Positions 45,316-53,749 of a DNA stretch of 64,000 nucleotides are shown in pieces (the stretch's first letter is position 1; the number at the start of each line of letters is the position of its first letter). The notes below the pieces were generated by a model. That model searched no databases, was not told where the DNA came from, and was given only the letters and a program-made list of their open reading frames with translations. A program made the translations under genes and the position numbers. The DNA comes from Tsuneonella deserti (GTDB taxonomy: Bacteria > Pseudomonadota > Alphaproteobacteria > Sphingomonadales > Sphingomonadaceae): assembly GCF_014644315.1 (NCBI RefSeq), contig NZ_BMKL01000001.1, positions 1,189,001-1,253,000 of the forward strand, read 5' to 3'.

Positions 45316-46545
45316 TTAAACCAGCAACTCGCGCGCCGGCCCTTGTCCCAGAAACATCGCCGGAGAGGCGCTTGCGCCATAGGCTCCCGCACAGAACACG
45401 GCCACGAGGTCATTCACGTCCGCCCTTGGCAGGAATGCCTTGTCCGCAAGCCGATCGAGAGGGGTGCAAAGGCAGCCCACCACGTTTACCTCTTCCGCTG
45501 GCTCGGCAGCAAAACGCGAAGCGATGGCAACCGGATAATTCCGCCGGACGACCGTGCCGAAATTGCCCGATGCGGCGAGTTGGTGATGCAGCCCCCCGTC
45601 TGTGATGATGTAGGTCTCGCCATGGCTTACCTTCCGGTCGATCACCGTGCACAGATACACGCCGGCCTCGCCGACGAGATAGCGGCCCAGCTCGATGCAT
45701 AGCTGCGTGTCGGAGAGAGTGTCCGGAAGCCGGCTGAATCGCTCGGCGAGCCGCTCCCCCACAAGTCTGAGGTTCAGGGCTTGGTCTCCGGCGAAATACG
45801 GGATGCCCAGTCCTCCTCCCATGTTGAGCTTGGGCAACGGACCGGCACCGATCTCTCGCGTCAGGCGGTCCGCCAGGTCGAGTACGTTGCCCTGTGTCTC
45901 TGCAATGGCCTCGGCGTCGAGTGCCTGGCTGCCAGTGAAGATGTGCAGTCCCCGCCATTCGGCACCGGAGGCGATAATCTCCTTGGCAAGCGGAGCAACG
46001 CGCTCGGCATCGAGTCCGAAGGGTTTGGCGCCGCCGCCCATTTTCATGCCGGAGCCGCGCAATTCGAAGTCGGGGTTCACCCGAACGGCGAGGCGCGGCG
46101 TAGCCGAGAAACGATTTCCAATGGCAAGCGCGCGTCGGGCTTCGTTCTCGCTCTCGCAGTTCAATGTCACGCCCGCGGCGATCGCCGCTTCCAGCTCGGG
46201 ATCGCGCTTGCCGGGGCCGGCGAAGCTGACGAGGGTCGGGTCGATGCCTGCTTCCGCGACCATCGCCAGTTCGCCGCCCGAAGCGATGTCAAACCCATCG
46301 ACCAGGCCCGCCATATGCTGCAGCACCGGCTGCCACGGGTTTGCCTTGACCGCGTAATGGATCGCCAGGCGGTGCGGCAGGGACTCTCGCAATTCCGCCA
46401 TGCGGTCGTCGAGATGCTTGCGCGAATAGACGAACAGCGGAGTGCCGCCGGCCTCGGCCACCAGTTCGCTGGCGGTTCGTCCACCGATGGCCAGTTCACC
46501 ATCGACGGTGTCATATCCGGCTGGAATTGGACCGAGAGGCTTCAC
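45316..46545 (-). CDS. PLP-dependent decarboxylase, exosortase A system-associated
   Basis: A fold-type III decarboxylase of 409 residues, related to diaminopimelate and ornithine decarboxylases. The PLP lysine is Lys67 in HYAVKANPW; GGGLGIPY binds the phosphate and CLCTPLDRLAD carries the catalytic cysteine region. In XrtA loci it always pairs with the AMP-forming ligase, and its substrate is unknown; it need not be diaminopimelate. The GTG start at 46545 (VKPLGPIPAGY) overlaps the ligase stop as GTGA. Confidence 0.9.
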   Translation of the reverse strand: MKPLGPIPAGYDTVDGELAIGGRTASELVAEAGGTPLFVYSRKHLDDRMAELRESLPHRLAIHYAVKANPWQPVLQHMAGLVDGFDIASGGELAMVAEAGIDPTLVSFAGPGKRDPELEAAIAAGVTLNCESENEARRALAIGNRFSATPRLAVRVNPDFELRGSGMKMGGGAKPFGLDAERVAPLAKEIIASGAEWRGLHIFTGSQALDAEAIAETQGNVLDLADRLTREIGAGPLPKLNMGGGLGIPYFAGDQALNLRLVGERLAERFSRLPDTLSDTQLCIELGRYLVGEAGVYLCTVIDRKVSHGETYIITDGGLHHQLAASGNFGTVVRRNYPVAIASRFAAEPAEEVNVVGCLCTPLDRLADKAFLPRADVNDLVAVFCAGAYGASASPAMFLGQGPARELLV

Positions 46546-48056
46546 GCGGCGAAATCCTGCGCAATCGCGTTCCGGTCGAGTTTGCCGTTCGGATTGCGCG
46601 GGATGATCTCGTAGCTGCGGATCAGTCGTGGGTGCATGAAGTTCGGCAGCGTCGCGGTCAGAGCCTTCCTGAGGTTTTGTTCGTCGAAGTTGCGCCCGGC
46701 CCGCACGGCCAGGCACACCGCCTGTCCGAGCTTGGCGTCGGGAACCCCGACGGCGACCGCCTCCAATACCAGCCCTGTGGCGGTGGCTGCGTCCTCGATC
46801 TCCTGCGGGCTGATGCGGTTGCCGGCGCTCTTGATCATCGCATCTCGCCGGCCGACGAAGTAAAGCAGGCCATCAACATCACGGCGTACCCTGTCCCCGG
46901 ACCATACCGCTGTCCCGCCGTAACTGGATCCGCGCGGTGCGGGTCGGAAGCGCTCAGCCGTGCGCTGCGCATCCTGCCAATATCCTTGCGCGACAAGCGG
47001 GCCGGCGTGGACAAGTTCGCCCTCCTCGCCATCCGCAGCGAGTTCGCCGTCGTCCGCAACCACCAGGATCTCAGCTAAGGGTATCGCCTTGCCCATCGAA
47101 GTCGGATGACTGTCGACCAGTGCTGGATCGAGGTAGGTTGAGCGAAACGCCTCGGTCAGTCCGTACATCGGAAACAGGCGCGCGGCGGGGAAGATGCGGC
47201 GCAGGTCACGCACGAGAGGTTCGGTCAGTGCACCCCCGCTGTTGGTCAACCGGCGCATCGTTCGGGTGGCTTCCTCCGGCCAGTCGACCTCGGACAACTG
47301 CAGCCATAGCGGAGGAACGGCGGCGAGCGTCGTGACACCGTGGCGGGCACAGGCCTTCACGACGTCGCGCGGAACCAGGAAATCGAGAGGCACGACCGCT
47401 CCGCCCGCATACCACGTGGAGAGCAACTGGTTCTGCCCGTAATCGAAGCTGAGTGGCAATACGGACAGAGTTACATCGTCGGGACCCATATCCAGGTAAT
47501 GCGCCACGCTTACCGCACCTAGCCACATGTTTGCGTGGCTGAGCATTACGCCCTTGGGTTTGCCGGTAGAGCCGCTGGTGTAGAGGATCGCCGCAAGTGC
47601 CTGCGGGTCGTTTGCCGACGGGCCCATTGGATCGCAGGCGAGAGCAGCATCCCAAAGGTCCTCCTCGGCGACAAGTTGCGCGCCCGAGGGGACGTCGCCT
47701 GCCTCCAGTGTCGCCAGCCTCGCGCGGTTTCCAATCAGCAGGACAGACCCGCTGTCACCCAGAATGTGGGCTGCCTGCGCCCGCTTGAGCAGCGGGTTGA
47801 CAGGAACATGGACCACGCCTGCCCGCGCGCAGGCAAGCGGCAGGAGGCAGGTCGCCTCACCCTTGGCTGCCCAGCTTGCCACGCGGTCGCCCTTGGCGGT
47901 CCGCCCGGCCAGCCACGCTGCAAGCCGGCCGACACGGTTCCTTAAATCATCGTGGTTAAGCGGTCCGGAGCGCAGGATCAGCGCCGTCGCCCGTCCCTCG
48001 CCGCGTTCGGCGAGATGATCGAGCGGTCGAGGCCGGGAATCGAGCGCAAGAGGCAT
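46542..48056 (-). CDS. Acyl-CoA ligase (AMP-forming), exosortase A system-associated
   Basis: An adenylate-forming enzyme of 504 residues. The A3 loop YTSGSTGKPKGVMLSH, the adenine-binding MYGLTEAFRST, the hinge GRRDAMIKSAGNRI and the catalytic lysine in NPNGKLDR are all present. It should activate a carboxylic or amino acid as adenylate and load it on CoA or on the ACP encoded across the divergent promoter. The start at 48056 has GGAG upstream. First gene of the minus arm of the locus. Confidence 0.9.
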   Translation of the reverse strand: MPLALDSRPRPLDHLAERGEGRATALILRSGPLNHDDLRNRVGRLAAWLAGRTAKGDRVASWAAKGEATCLLPLACARAGVVHVPVNPLLKRAQAAHILGDSGSVLLIGNRARLATLEAGDVPSGAQLVAEEDLWDAALACDPMGPSANDPQALAAILYTSGSTGKPKGVMLSHANMWLGAVSVAHYLDMGPDDVTLSVLPLSFDYGQNQLLSTWYAGGAVVPLDFLVPRDVVKACARHGVTTLAAVPPLWLQLSEVDWPEEATRTMRRLTNSGGALTEPLVRDLRRIFPAARLFPMYGLTEAFRSTYLDPALVDSHPTSMGKAIPLAEILVVADDGELAADGEEGELVHAGPLVAQGYWQDAQRTAERFRPAPRGSSYGGTAVWSGDRVRRDVDGLLYFVGRRDAMIKSAGNRISPQEIEDAATATGLVLEAVAVGVPDAKLGQAVCLAVRAGRNFDEQNLRKALTATLPNFMHPRLIRSYEIIPRNPNGKLDRNAIAQDFAA

Positions 48057-48083
48057 GGGTACTCCGAAGGGACAAGAAGCGCG

Positions 48084-49052
48084 TTGATCGCCTCCAGCTA
48101 TCACCACACGGTTAACGTCTTGCAAGCTGCGGCTCACTCGGCGCGAGGTCCGTTCGATCGACCTGAATGGTTCGATCTGCTTGCACGCAGCGAGGCGCCG
48201 CCGCTGTTCGCACTGACGAGCGACGGCGAAAACGCGGTTGCCCTGCCCCTTGCGCGCGCCAACGGTCGCCTGGAAGCGCTGCAGAACTGGTATACCTTTT
48301 CCTGGCGTCCGATCGGGAGCGATTGTCCAGCCTTGCTGGAAGCAGCGGCCAGGGACCTGCGCAATCACAGCCACCGGGTCACGATGTGGCCCGTGCCCGG
48401 CGAAGACAAGTCCGCCGACCGGGTGACCGCGGCCTTTCGCGAAGCAGGCTGGTCGGTTCACTGCGAGGAGTGCGATCACAATCACGTCCTGGAGGTGGAC
48501 GGACGAAGCTTTGCGCAGTATTGGCAAGAGCGCCCGGGTCCGATGCGCACCACCTTGAAGCGAAAGGCCAAGAAGGTCTCGGTTACCATCCTTGACCGGT
48601 TCGATGCTGCCTCCTGGGAGGCATACGAGGCTATCTACAACGAAAGCTGGAAGCCGACCGAAGGCGCGCCCAACCTGCTGCGCCGTTTTGCGGAGGCCGA
48701 GGGCGCCGCAGGAAGGATTCGGCTCGGCATCGCCCGGGCCGAAGACGTACCGGTCGCCGCGCAGTTCTGGACCGTCGAGAATGGGACCGCCTACATCCAC
48801 AAGCTGGCACACCGGGAGAGCGCCAAGCCATTGTCCGCGGGAGCGACCCTTAGCGCGGCGATGTTCAGGCAGGTCATCGACGAGGACAAGGTCCAGTGGA
48901 TCGATTTCGGGACCGGGAACGATCCGTACAAGCGCGATTGGATGGAGATCGACCGGCCCCGCTATCGGATCGATTGCCTCGATCCGGCGCAACCTCGCGC
49001 ATGGCCGGCGCTCGCCAAGCGCGCGCTTGCGCCGTTCCTGCCCGCCCGCTAG
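48084..49052 (+). CDS. GNAT/FemAB-like acyltransferase of the XrtA locus
   Basis: A protein of about 322 residues with the double-GNAT/FemAB-like pattern: RGPFDRPEWFDLL near the start, a FAQYWQERPGPMRTTLKRK segment, and VQWIDFGTGNDPYKRDWM near the end, where family members contact the donor. It probably transfers an acyl group, perhaps from the ACP encoded 35 nt later, to the polymer or to a small molecule. The start is uncertain: TTG at 48084 is used because it is the first plausible site clear of the divergent ligase gene, which lies only 27 bp away. Confidence 0.72.
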   Translation: MIASSYHHTVNVLQAAAHSARGPFDRPEWFDLLARSEAPPLFALTSDGENAVALPLARANGRLEALQNWYTFSWRPIGSDCPALLEAAARDLRNHSHRVTMWPVPGEDKSADRVTAAFREAGWSVHCEECDHNHVLEVDGRSFAQYWQERPGPMRTTLKRKAKKVSVTILDRFDAASWEAYEAIYNESWKPTEGAPNLLRRFAEAEGAAGRIRLGIARAEDVPVAAQFWTVENGTAYIHKLAHRESAKPLSAGATLSAAMFRQVIDEDKVQWIDFGTGNDPYKRDWMEIDRPRYRIDCLDPAQPRAWPALAKRALAPFLPAR

Positions 49053-49087
49053 GTGGCGGCGCGCCTTTTCGCGTCAGGTATTCCAAG

Positions 49088-49378
49088 ATGGTTGATCATC
49101 ACCACATCGCAGCAAGCCGCGGCGAAATCGACACGCAGCTTCGCGGCATTCTCGCAGATGTACTGGGCCTCGAGCCTGGGCGTGTCGCAGAGTTCGTCAA
49201 CGAGACCGGCTTGTTCGGCCAATTGCCTGAACTCGATTCCATGGCAGTAGCGGGCCTTCTCACCGAGATGGAAGACCGGCTCGGCATCATCATCGAGGAC
49301 GACGATGTCGATGGCGAAATGCTGGAAACCTACGGCGGCCTGCTCGCTTTCGCCGAGGCAAAAGCCGCTTCGGCGTGA
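49088..49378 (+). CDS. Acyl carrier protein of the XrtA locus
   Basis: A 96-residue carrier protein. The phosphopantetheine serine is Ser51 in PELDSMAVAGLLTEME, followed by the acidic helix-III stretch IIEDDDVDGEML. It is distinct from the fatty-acid ACP, lacking the standard DSLD(T)VEL form. It should carry the acid activated by the ligase, for use by the decarboxylase, acyltransferase or hydrolases. A short VDHHH near the start is natural sequence. Its stop overlaps the next GTG start (GTGA). Confidence 0.88.
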   Translation: MVDHHHIAASRGEIDTQLRGILADVLGLEPGRVAEFVNETGLFGQLPELDSMAVAGLLTEMEDRLGIIIEDDDVDGEMLETYGGLLAFAEAKAASA

Positions 49379-50061
49379 TCCCTTTCCAGCTCATCGACTG
49401 GCCGTGCCCCGCCAATTCCGGCGAGCCGCACGAGGAAATGGCGCTCGTCTTCGACCAGGGGCGGCAGCACCGGCTTCTCGTCTTGCCCGCGTGGTTCGAT
49501 GAAGCGAACAAGCTGCGCCGCCAGACCGTCGAAATAATGCGCCGCCTCAATCTAGCCGGCGTCGACAGCATGCTGCCAGACTTGCCCGGTATGAACGAGA
49601 GCGAGTTGCCGATCGAACTGCAGACGCTCGAATCCTGGCGCACAGCGGCGGCCGCCGCAGCAGGACACTTCGGCGCCAGTCATGTGCTTGCGATACGCGC
49701 CGGGGCTATGGTGGCTCCCAAGGAACTGGCGGGGTGGAGCTACGCACCGATCGAAGGCAAGCGTGTGCTTCGCTCCCTGCTGCGCGCGCGGGCCATTGCC
49801 TCGCGCGAAGCCGGTATATCCGAGCGCGGGGACGAGATGCTGGCAACGGCACGCCGCGATGGCATCGAACTGGCGGGCTGGTGGATCGGCCCGGGGATGT
49901 TCAAGGCGCTCGAAACAGCCACTCACGCGGCTTCGCTCGCGATGATTGAACAGGCGGACATAGGTGGTGCCGGTCTATGGCTGAGGGCGGAGCCTGACGA
50001 AGATCCTGAACAGGCGGACAAGCTGGCATCCATCCTGGCGATGGGCATAACCGGAGCGTGA
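49375..50061 (+). CDS. Hydrolase 2, exosortase A system-associated
   Basis: A 228-residue alpha/beta-hydrolase-like protein, recognised mainly by its position between the ACP and hydrolase 1. The LLVLPAWFDEANKLRRQ segment matches the oxyanion region of this family. There is no GxSxG: at the nucleophile elbow the sequence reads AIRAGAM, so it may not be a working hydrolase and could instead be a partner of hydrolase 1. GTG start in a four-base overlap with the ACP stop. Confidence 0.78.
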   Translation: MIPFQLIDWPCPANSGEPHEEMALVFDQGRQHRLLVLPAWFDEANKLRRQTVEIMRRLNLAGVDSMLPDLPGMNESELPIELQTLESWRTAAAAAAGHFGASHVLAIRAGAMVAPKELAGWSYAPIEGKRVLRSLLRARAIASREAGISERGDEMLATARRDGIELAGWWIGPGMFKALETATHAASLAMIEQADIGGAGLWLRAEPDEDPEQADKLASILAMGITGA

Positions 50062-50831
50062 GCCGCCTTCATCTGACGTTCGAGTGCGCTGGCGCCACAC
50101 TCGCGGGGACCCTGGACACCGCGCCGGGCACCAGCGGTCTTCTCCTGGTCACGGGGGGCAATGAAATCCGCTCGGGTGCCTTTTCGGGTCAGGCGGCACT
50201 GGCCGCACGCCTTGCAGCCCACGGTTACCCGGTTTTCCGGTTCGATCGCCGAGGGGTTGGCGACAGCGGAGGCGAGAACAAGGGTTTCAGAAAGAGTCGC
50301 AAGGATATCGAAAGTGCCCTTGCCGCCTTTCGGGTCATCGCGCCTCGGGTCGAGCGCGTCGTCGCCTTCGGCAACTGCGACGCGGCCAGCGCGTTGATGC
50401 TGGCGGGGGGTGCCGGTTGCGATGCCCTCGTCCTGTCAAACCCCTGGACGATCGAGGGCGACGACAAAACGCCGCCACCGGCCGCAGTACGTGCCCGGTA
50501 CGCGGAGAAACTTAGGAACCCGCGCGAGGTCGCGCGGCTGCTTACCGGCGGGGTGGACCTGGGCAAGCTGGCCCGTGGCCTGATCCACGCCGGTCGCAGA
50601 AGTGCGCCGCCCGCCAATCTTGCCGGGGAAATTGCGGCCGGGCTTGCGGCCTTCGACGGGCCGGTCCGCATTATCCTGGCGGGCGCTGACCGCACCGCGC
50701 AAGTCTTCCAGTCAAACTGGGACGCAAACGATCCGCGGGTTGTCCAGTGCAAAGACGCCGGTCATGCATGGGCCGAGCCCCAGGCCCGAGAGTTCCTCGA
50801 TCGTCACCTTATCGAGATGCTTCGCCGCTAG
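50058..50831 (+). CDS. Hydrolase 1, exosortase A system-associated
   Basis: A 257-residue alpha/beta hydrolase. The elbow is FGNCDAAS, so the nucleophile would be cysteine rather than serine; the catalytic histidine is in CKDAGHAWAEP and an aspartate in ILAGADRTA. The oxyanion region reads VTGGNEIRSGAFSGQA. It may release the product from the ACP as a thioesterase would, but this is inference. The GTG start overlaps the hydrolase 2 stop. Its TAG shares the palindrome CTAG with the convergent RNA methyltransferase stop. Confidence 0.85.
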   Translation: MSRLHLTFECAGATLAGTLDTAPGTSGLLLVTGGNEIRSGAFSGQAALAARLAAHGYPVFRFDRRGVGDSGGENKGFRKSRKDIESALAAFRVIAPRVERVVAFGNCDAASALMLAGGAGCDALVLSNPWTIEGDDKTPPPAAVRARYAEKLRNPREVARLLTGGVDLGKLARGLIHAGRRSAPPANLAGEIAAGLAAFDGPVRIILAGADRTAQVFQSNWDANDPRVVQCKDAGHAWAEPQAREFLDRHLIEMLRR

Positions 50832-52015
50832 CGCAGGAACAGGCTCGCGAGTTCGACATGAGTTGACCAGCGGAACTGTCCCACTGGCCGCAGCTCCGCC
50901 AAGCGGAAGCCCCCATCCACAAGGGTTCTTGCGTCCTTGGCCCAGCTTGCCGGGTTGCAGCTGATGTAAACCACTCGGTCGACGGCACTGCGAGCCAGAT
51001 GTGCAACCTGTTCGCGTGCCCCGGCGCGGGGCGGGTCGAGAAGAACCCCGTCGAAACGAGAAAGCTCTTCGGGCTGCAGAGGGTTGCGAAACAGGTCGCG
51101 GTGGTGGCTCTCAAGGGACGGGAGTGACCGCGCCGCGGCGAGACGGCAGACCAGGTGCGCATCGCGCGACGCCTCATATGCGGCGACCTTCCCAGCCAGC
51201 GAGAATGCGAAAGTGCCGAGGCCCGCGAACAGGTCGGCCACGATCTCCGACGCAGCGAGCCACTCGCGCGCAGCTGCCACCAGCGCAGCCTCTCCGTCCA
51301 GGGTCGCCTGAAGAAACGCGCCCGGAGGCAGCGATACCGCCACGCCGCCCAAAGTGACGGTGACGGGCTCCGGCTCCCAAACTGTCTCGCTCCCATACCC
51401 AAGGTCCACCGTGACCCGCGCGAGAGAGTGCGCCTGTGCGAACTCCAGGACCGCCTCGGTCGCTTCGAGGCCGTCCATAGCGAAATTTCGCAAACCGCAA
51501 TCGATCCCCTGGTCGCCCTGAGTGAGCTCGATGTCGACGGCCCACCTGCCCGATTGGCTTCGCAGCAGGCGCCGAAGGGGTGCGAGCAGGCTGAACAACT
51601 CGGGCGTGATGACATGACATTCCGCCAGATCGACAATTCGATGCGAACCACTTTGCCGGAAGCCCAGCGCCACTTTCCCGCTCTGCATCGCTGCGTGCAA
51701 CGTCGCGCGTCTGCGGGATCGCGGCGGCGACAGGTGCGCGCGCGCAAGCTCCGCGGGCTGTATGCCTTGTCCTTGGGCGGCGTGAAGAACGCGATCGCGC
51801 ACGAAATCCGCAAGCGTGTCTTCGTCGAGATGCTGCAACTGGCAGCTGCCGCAATGGCCGAAATGACGGCACGGAGGCACGGCGTGGTGCGGTCCCGGCT
51901 CAAGGCTGCCATCCGCGCGGAGGACATCTCCCGGCGCGGCGAAGCTGACATGCCGACCGCTTTCGGTGACGCCGTCACCCTTGGCGGCGACCCGCAAAAC
52001 TTGTTCACTATCCAT
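50828..52015 (-). CDS. RNA (uracil-5-)-methyltransferase, TrmA/RlmD family
   Basis: A 395-residue methyltransferase that puts a methyl group on a uracil of rRNA or tRNA. Iron-sulfur ligands are in CRHFGHCGSCQLQHL near residue 48 and a further cysteine in DLAECHVI. The SAM site is DLFAGLGTFAFS, and the catalytic cysteine lies in VYISCNPASWAKDA. Whether the target is 23S rRNA U1939/U747 or tRNA U54 is not decided by sequence. The start at 52015 overlaps the stop of the NAD(P)HX repair gene (TAATG). Confidence 0.88.
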   Translation of the reverse strand: MDSEQVLRVAAKGDGVTESGRHVSFAAPGDVLRADGSLEPGPHHAVPPCRHFGHCGSCQLQHLDEDTLADFVRDRVLHAAQGQGIQPAELARAHLSPPRSRRRATLHAAMQSGKVALGFRQSGSHRIVDLAECHVITPELFSLLAPLRRLLRSQSGRWAVDIELTQGDQGIDCGLRNFAMDGLEATEAVLEFAQAHSLARVTVDLGYGSETVWEPEPVTVTLGGVAVSLPPGAFLQATLDGEAALVAAAREWLAASEIVADLFAGLGTFAFSLAGKVAAYEASRDAHLVCRLAAARSLPSLESHHRDLFRNPLQPEELSRFDGVLLDPPRAGAREQVAHLARSAVDRVVYISCNPASWAKDARTLVDGGFRLAELRPVGQFRWSTHVELASLFLR

Positions 52016-53406
52016 TACAAGAATCGTCGGTATCCCGCAGAAACAGCATGACAAAGATCGTCCGCGGTCAATGCCGGGCCAGCAACACGCGCAGCCTCCG
52101 CATGGAGCCAGACCGCCTCCCCCGCGGCAGTGAATGCATCGCTGCCCGCGGCCATCCTGCTCGCCGCCATGCCTGCCAGCACATCGCCGGAGCCGGCGAC
52201 CGACAGCCAGCTAGGACCCGGCGGGAAGAATGCAAGCTTTCCTGTGCGATCGACCGCGACGGTGTCGGCCCCCTTCGCCAGGACCGTCACGCCGGTAGCT
52301 TCCGCGACTGCAGAGGCGCGCGACACCTTGTCGGACTCGTCGACAGCGAAGGTCTCGCTTAACGCCGCCAACTCGCCTTCATGCGGAGTGAACAGCAGAA
52401 GCGAGGTGTCGATCCCTTCGAGCAGGTCGTCATCGATGATGTGAAGCGCGTCGGCGTCGATCACGGTGAGCACCCTGCGTTCGAGCACTGTCGCCAGGCG
52501 ATCCCGGGCGGTAGCATCGCGGCCAAGGCCCGGCCCGACAAGAAAAGCCGACCAGCGCTTGTCGTTCACGACCTCGTCAAGAGGGGAGTTGTCGATGACG
52601 AGGCCGGCCGGCGCTCCTGCGGGAATGTCTTGGGACAAGAGCTTCACATATCCCGCGCCGGAGCGCATCGCCGCTTGAGCCGCGAGCAGCGCCGCGCCAG
52701 GCATCGATCCGGAGACCACCCCCACGAGCCCCCTGCTGTATTTGTGAGCGTCCATTGACGGGGCGGTCAACGTTGGGCGCGAAAAGACCGACCCCGCGTG
52801 GCAGGAGGTCGCGATTCCGATATCCACCACCCGACGCTCGCCCATGAAGGCCATGGCGGGCATGAGGAAGTGCGACGGCTTCCACGCTCCCAGCGCCAGA
52901 GTCGCGTCAAAGCGCGGTACGGCCCCAAGCACGGCCCCGTTGTCAGTGGCGATCCCGCTGGGCAAATCTATCGCTACGCATTGGTCGTGGGTTGCTGCGA
53001 GCGTGTTCAGCAGCGACGCGTGTTCGGTGGAGAGCGGCCGCGTCAAGCCCGAGCCGAAGAGGCAATCGACGAATACGCCGCCATGCGCGTTACGATCGGT
53101 ACTCTCGCCTTGCCAACGGTTCCTTGCGGAAATGGCCGCATCTGTTGTCGGCAGTTCGGGCGCCACGAGGTTCACGGCGAGCCCCCGCCGGCGCAACGTC
53201 TCCGCAATCACGTAGCCGTCACCGCCATTGTTTCCCGGTCCGCAAAGGATCGTCACCGAGCGGCCGGCGGCTATCCGCCATATCCAGTCGGCGGCACCCT
53301 TGCCGGCGCGCTGCATCAGAACGTCGACCGACGTTCCGCCCTCGATGAGGGCAAGCTCGGCCTGGCGCATCTGCGCAGCCGTCAGAACTTGCTCAGGGGA
53401 GCGCAT
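52015..53406 (-). CDS. nnr: Bifunctional NAD(P)H-hydrate epimerase/dehydratase
   Basis: Repairs hydrated NAD(P)H: the N-terminal YjeF domain (about 1-210, with LCGPGNNGGDGYVIAE) epimerises R- to S-NAD(P)HX, and the C-terminal ribokinase-like domain (about 225-460, with FTPHEGEL and SVAGSGDVLAGM) dehydrates the S form using ADP. Length 463 is usual for the fusion. It overlaps the preceding lipoprotein gene by 14 bases and the RNA methyltransferase by one. Confidence 0.93.
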   Translation of the reverse strand: MRSPEQVLTAAQMRQAELALIEGGTSVDVLMQRAGKGAADWIWRIAAGRSVTILCGPGNNGGDGYVIAETLRRRGLAVNLVAPELPTTDAAISARNRWQGESTDRNAHGGVFVDCLFGSGLTRPLSTEHASLLNTLAATHDQCVAIDLPSGIATDNGAVLGAVPRFDATLALGAWKPSHFLMPAMAFMGERRVVDIGIATSCHAGSVFSRPTLTAPSMDAHKYSRGLVGVVSGSMPGAALLAAQAAMRSGAGYVKLLSQDIPAGAPAGLVIDNSPLDEVVNDKRWSAFLVGPGLGRDATARDRLATVLERRVLTVIDADALHIIDDDLLEGIDTSLLLFTPHEGELAALSETFAVDESDKVSRASAVAEATGVTVLAKGADTVAVDRTGKLAFFPPGPSWLSVAGSGDVLAGMAASRMAAGSDAFTAAGEAVWLHAEAARVAGPALTADDLCHAVSAGYRRFL

Positions 53407-53749
53407 CGAGATCCGCCGGGAAGCGATACCGATCGACGCCTACCGCCACCTCCATGACCGGCGGCTCGCCGCTGAGCGCACTCACAGCTTCATCGGCGCC
53501 GTCGATTGCGATCATGCCTTTGCGATCCTTGGCGATCCTGAATCGCCTGAACGCGCCGCCCGGGTGTCGAACCACGAATTCAGGTCCCTCTTCTCCGGAC
53601 ACTCTCTCGACCAGACAGTCGGGCGCGAAACGACTGCCCTCGCCCTGTGCACATTCGATCCGCCTTGCATCCTCCCCCGCCTGCGGCTGTGCTTCGCCCG
53701 AAGAGCATGAGGCCAGATAAAGCGCCACCGGCAGCACGAGCCAGCGCAT
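53393..53749 (-). CDS. Small predicted lipoprotein
   Basis: A 118-residue protein with a lipoprotein signal [17 protein letters not shown] (lipobox LASC, cysteine at 15). The mature part has two more cysteines (IECAQ, DCLVE) that could form a disulfide, and the stretch FVVRHPGGAFRRFRI. No family recognised; function unknown. Start overlaps the ilvD stop (TGATG) and its end overlaps the NAD(P)HX repair gene, so it belongs to the same run. Confidence 0.75.
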   Translation of the reverse strand: MRWLVLPVALYLASCSSGEAQPQAGEDARRIECAQGEGSRFAPDCLVERVSGEEGPEFVVRHPGGAFRRFRIAKDRKGMIAIDGADEAVSALSGEPPVMEVAVGVDRYRFPADLDALP

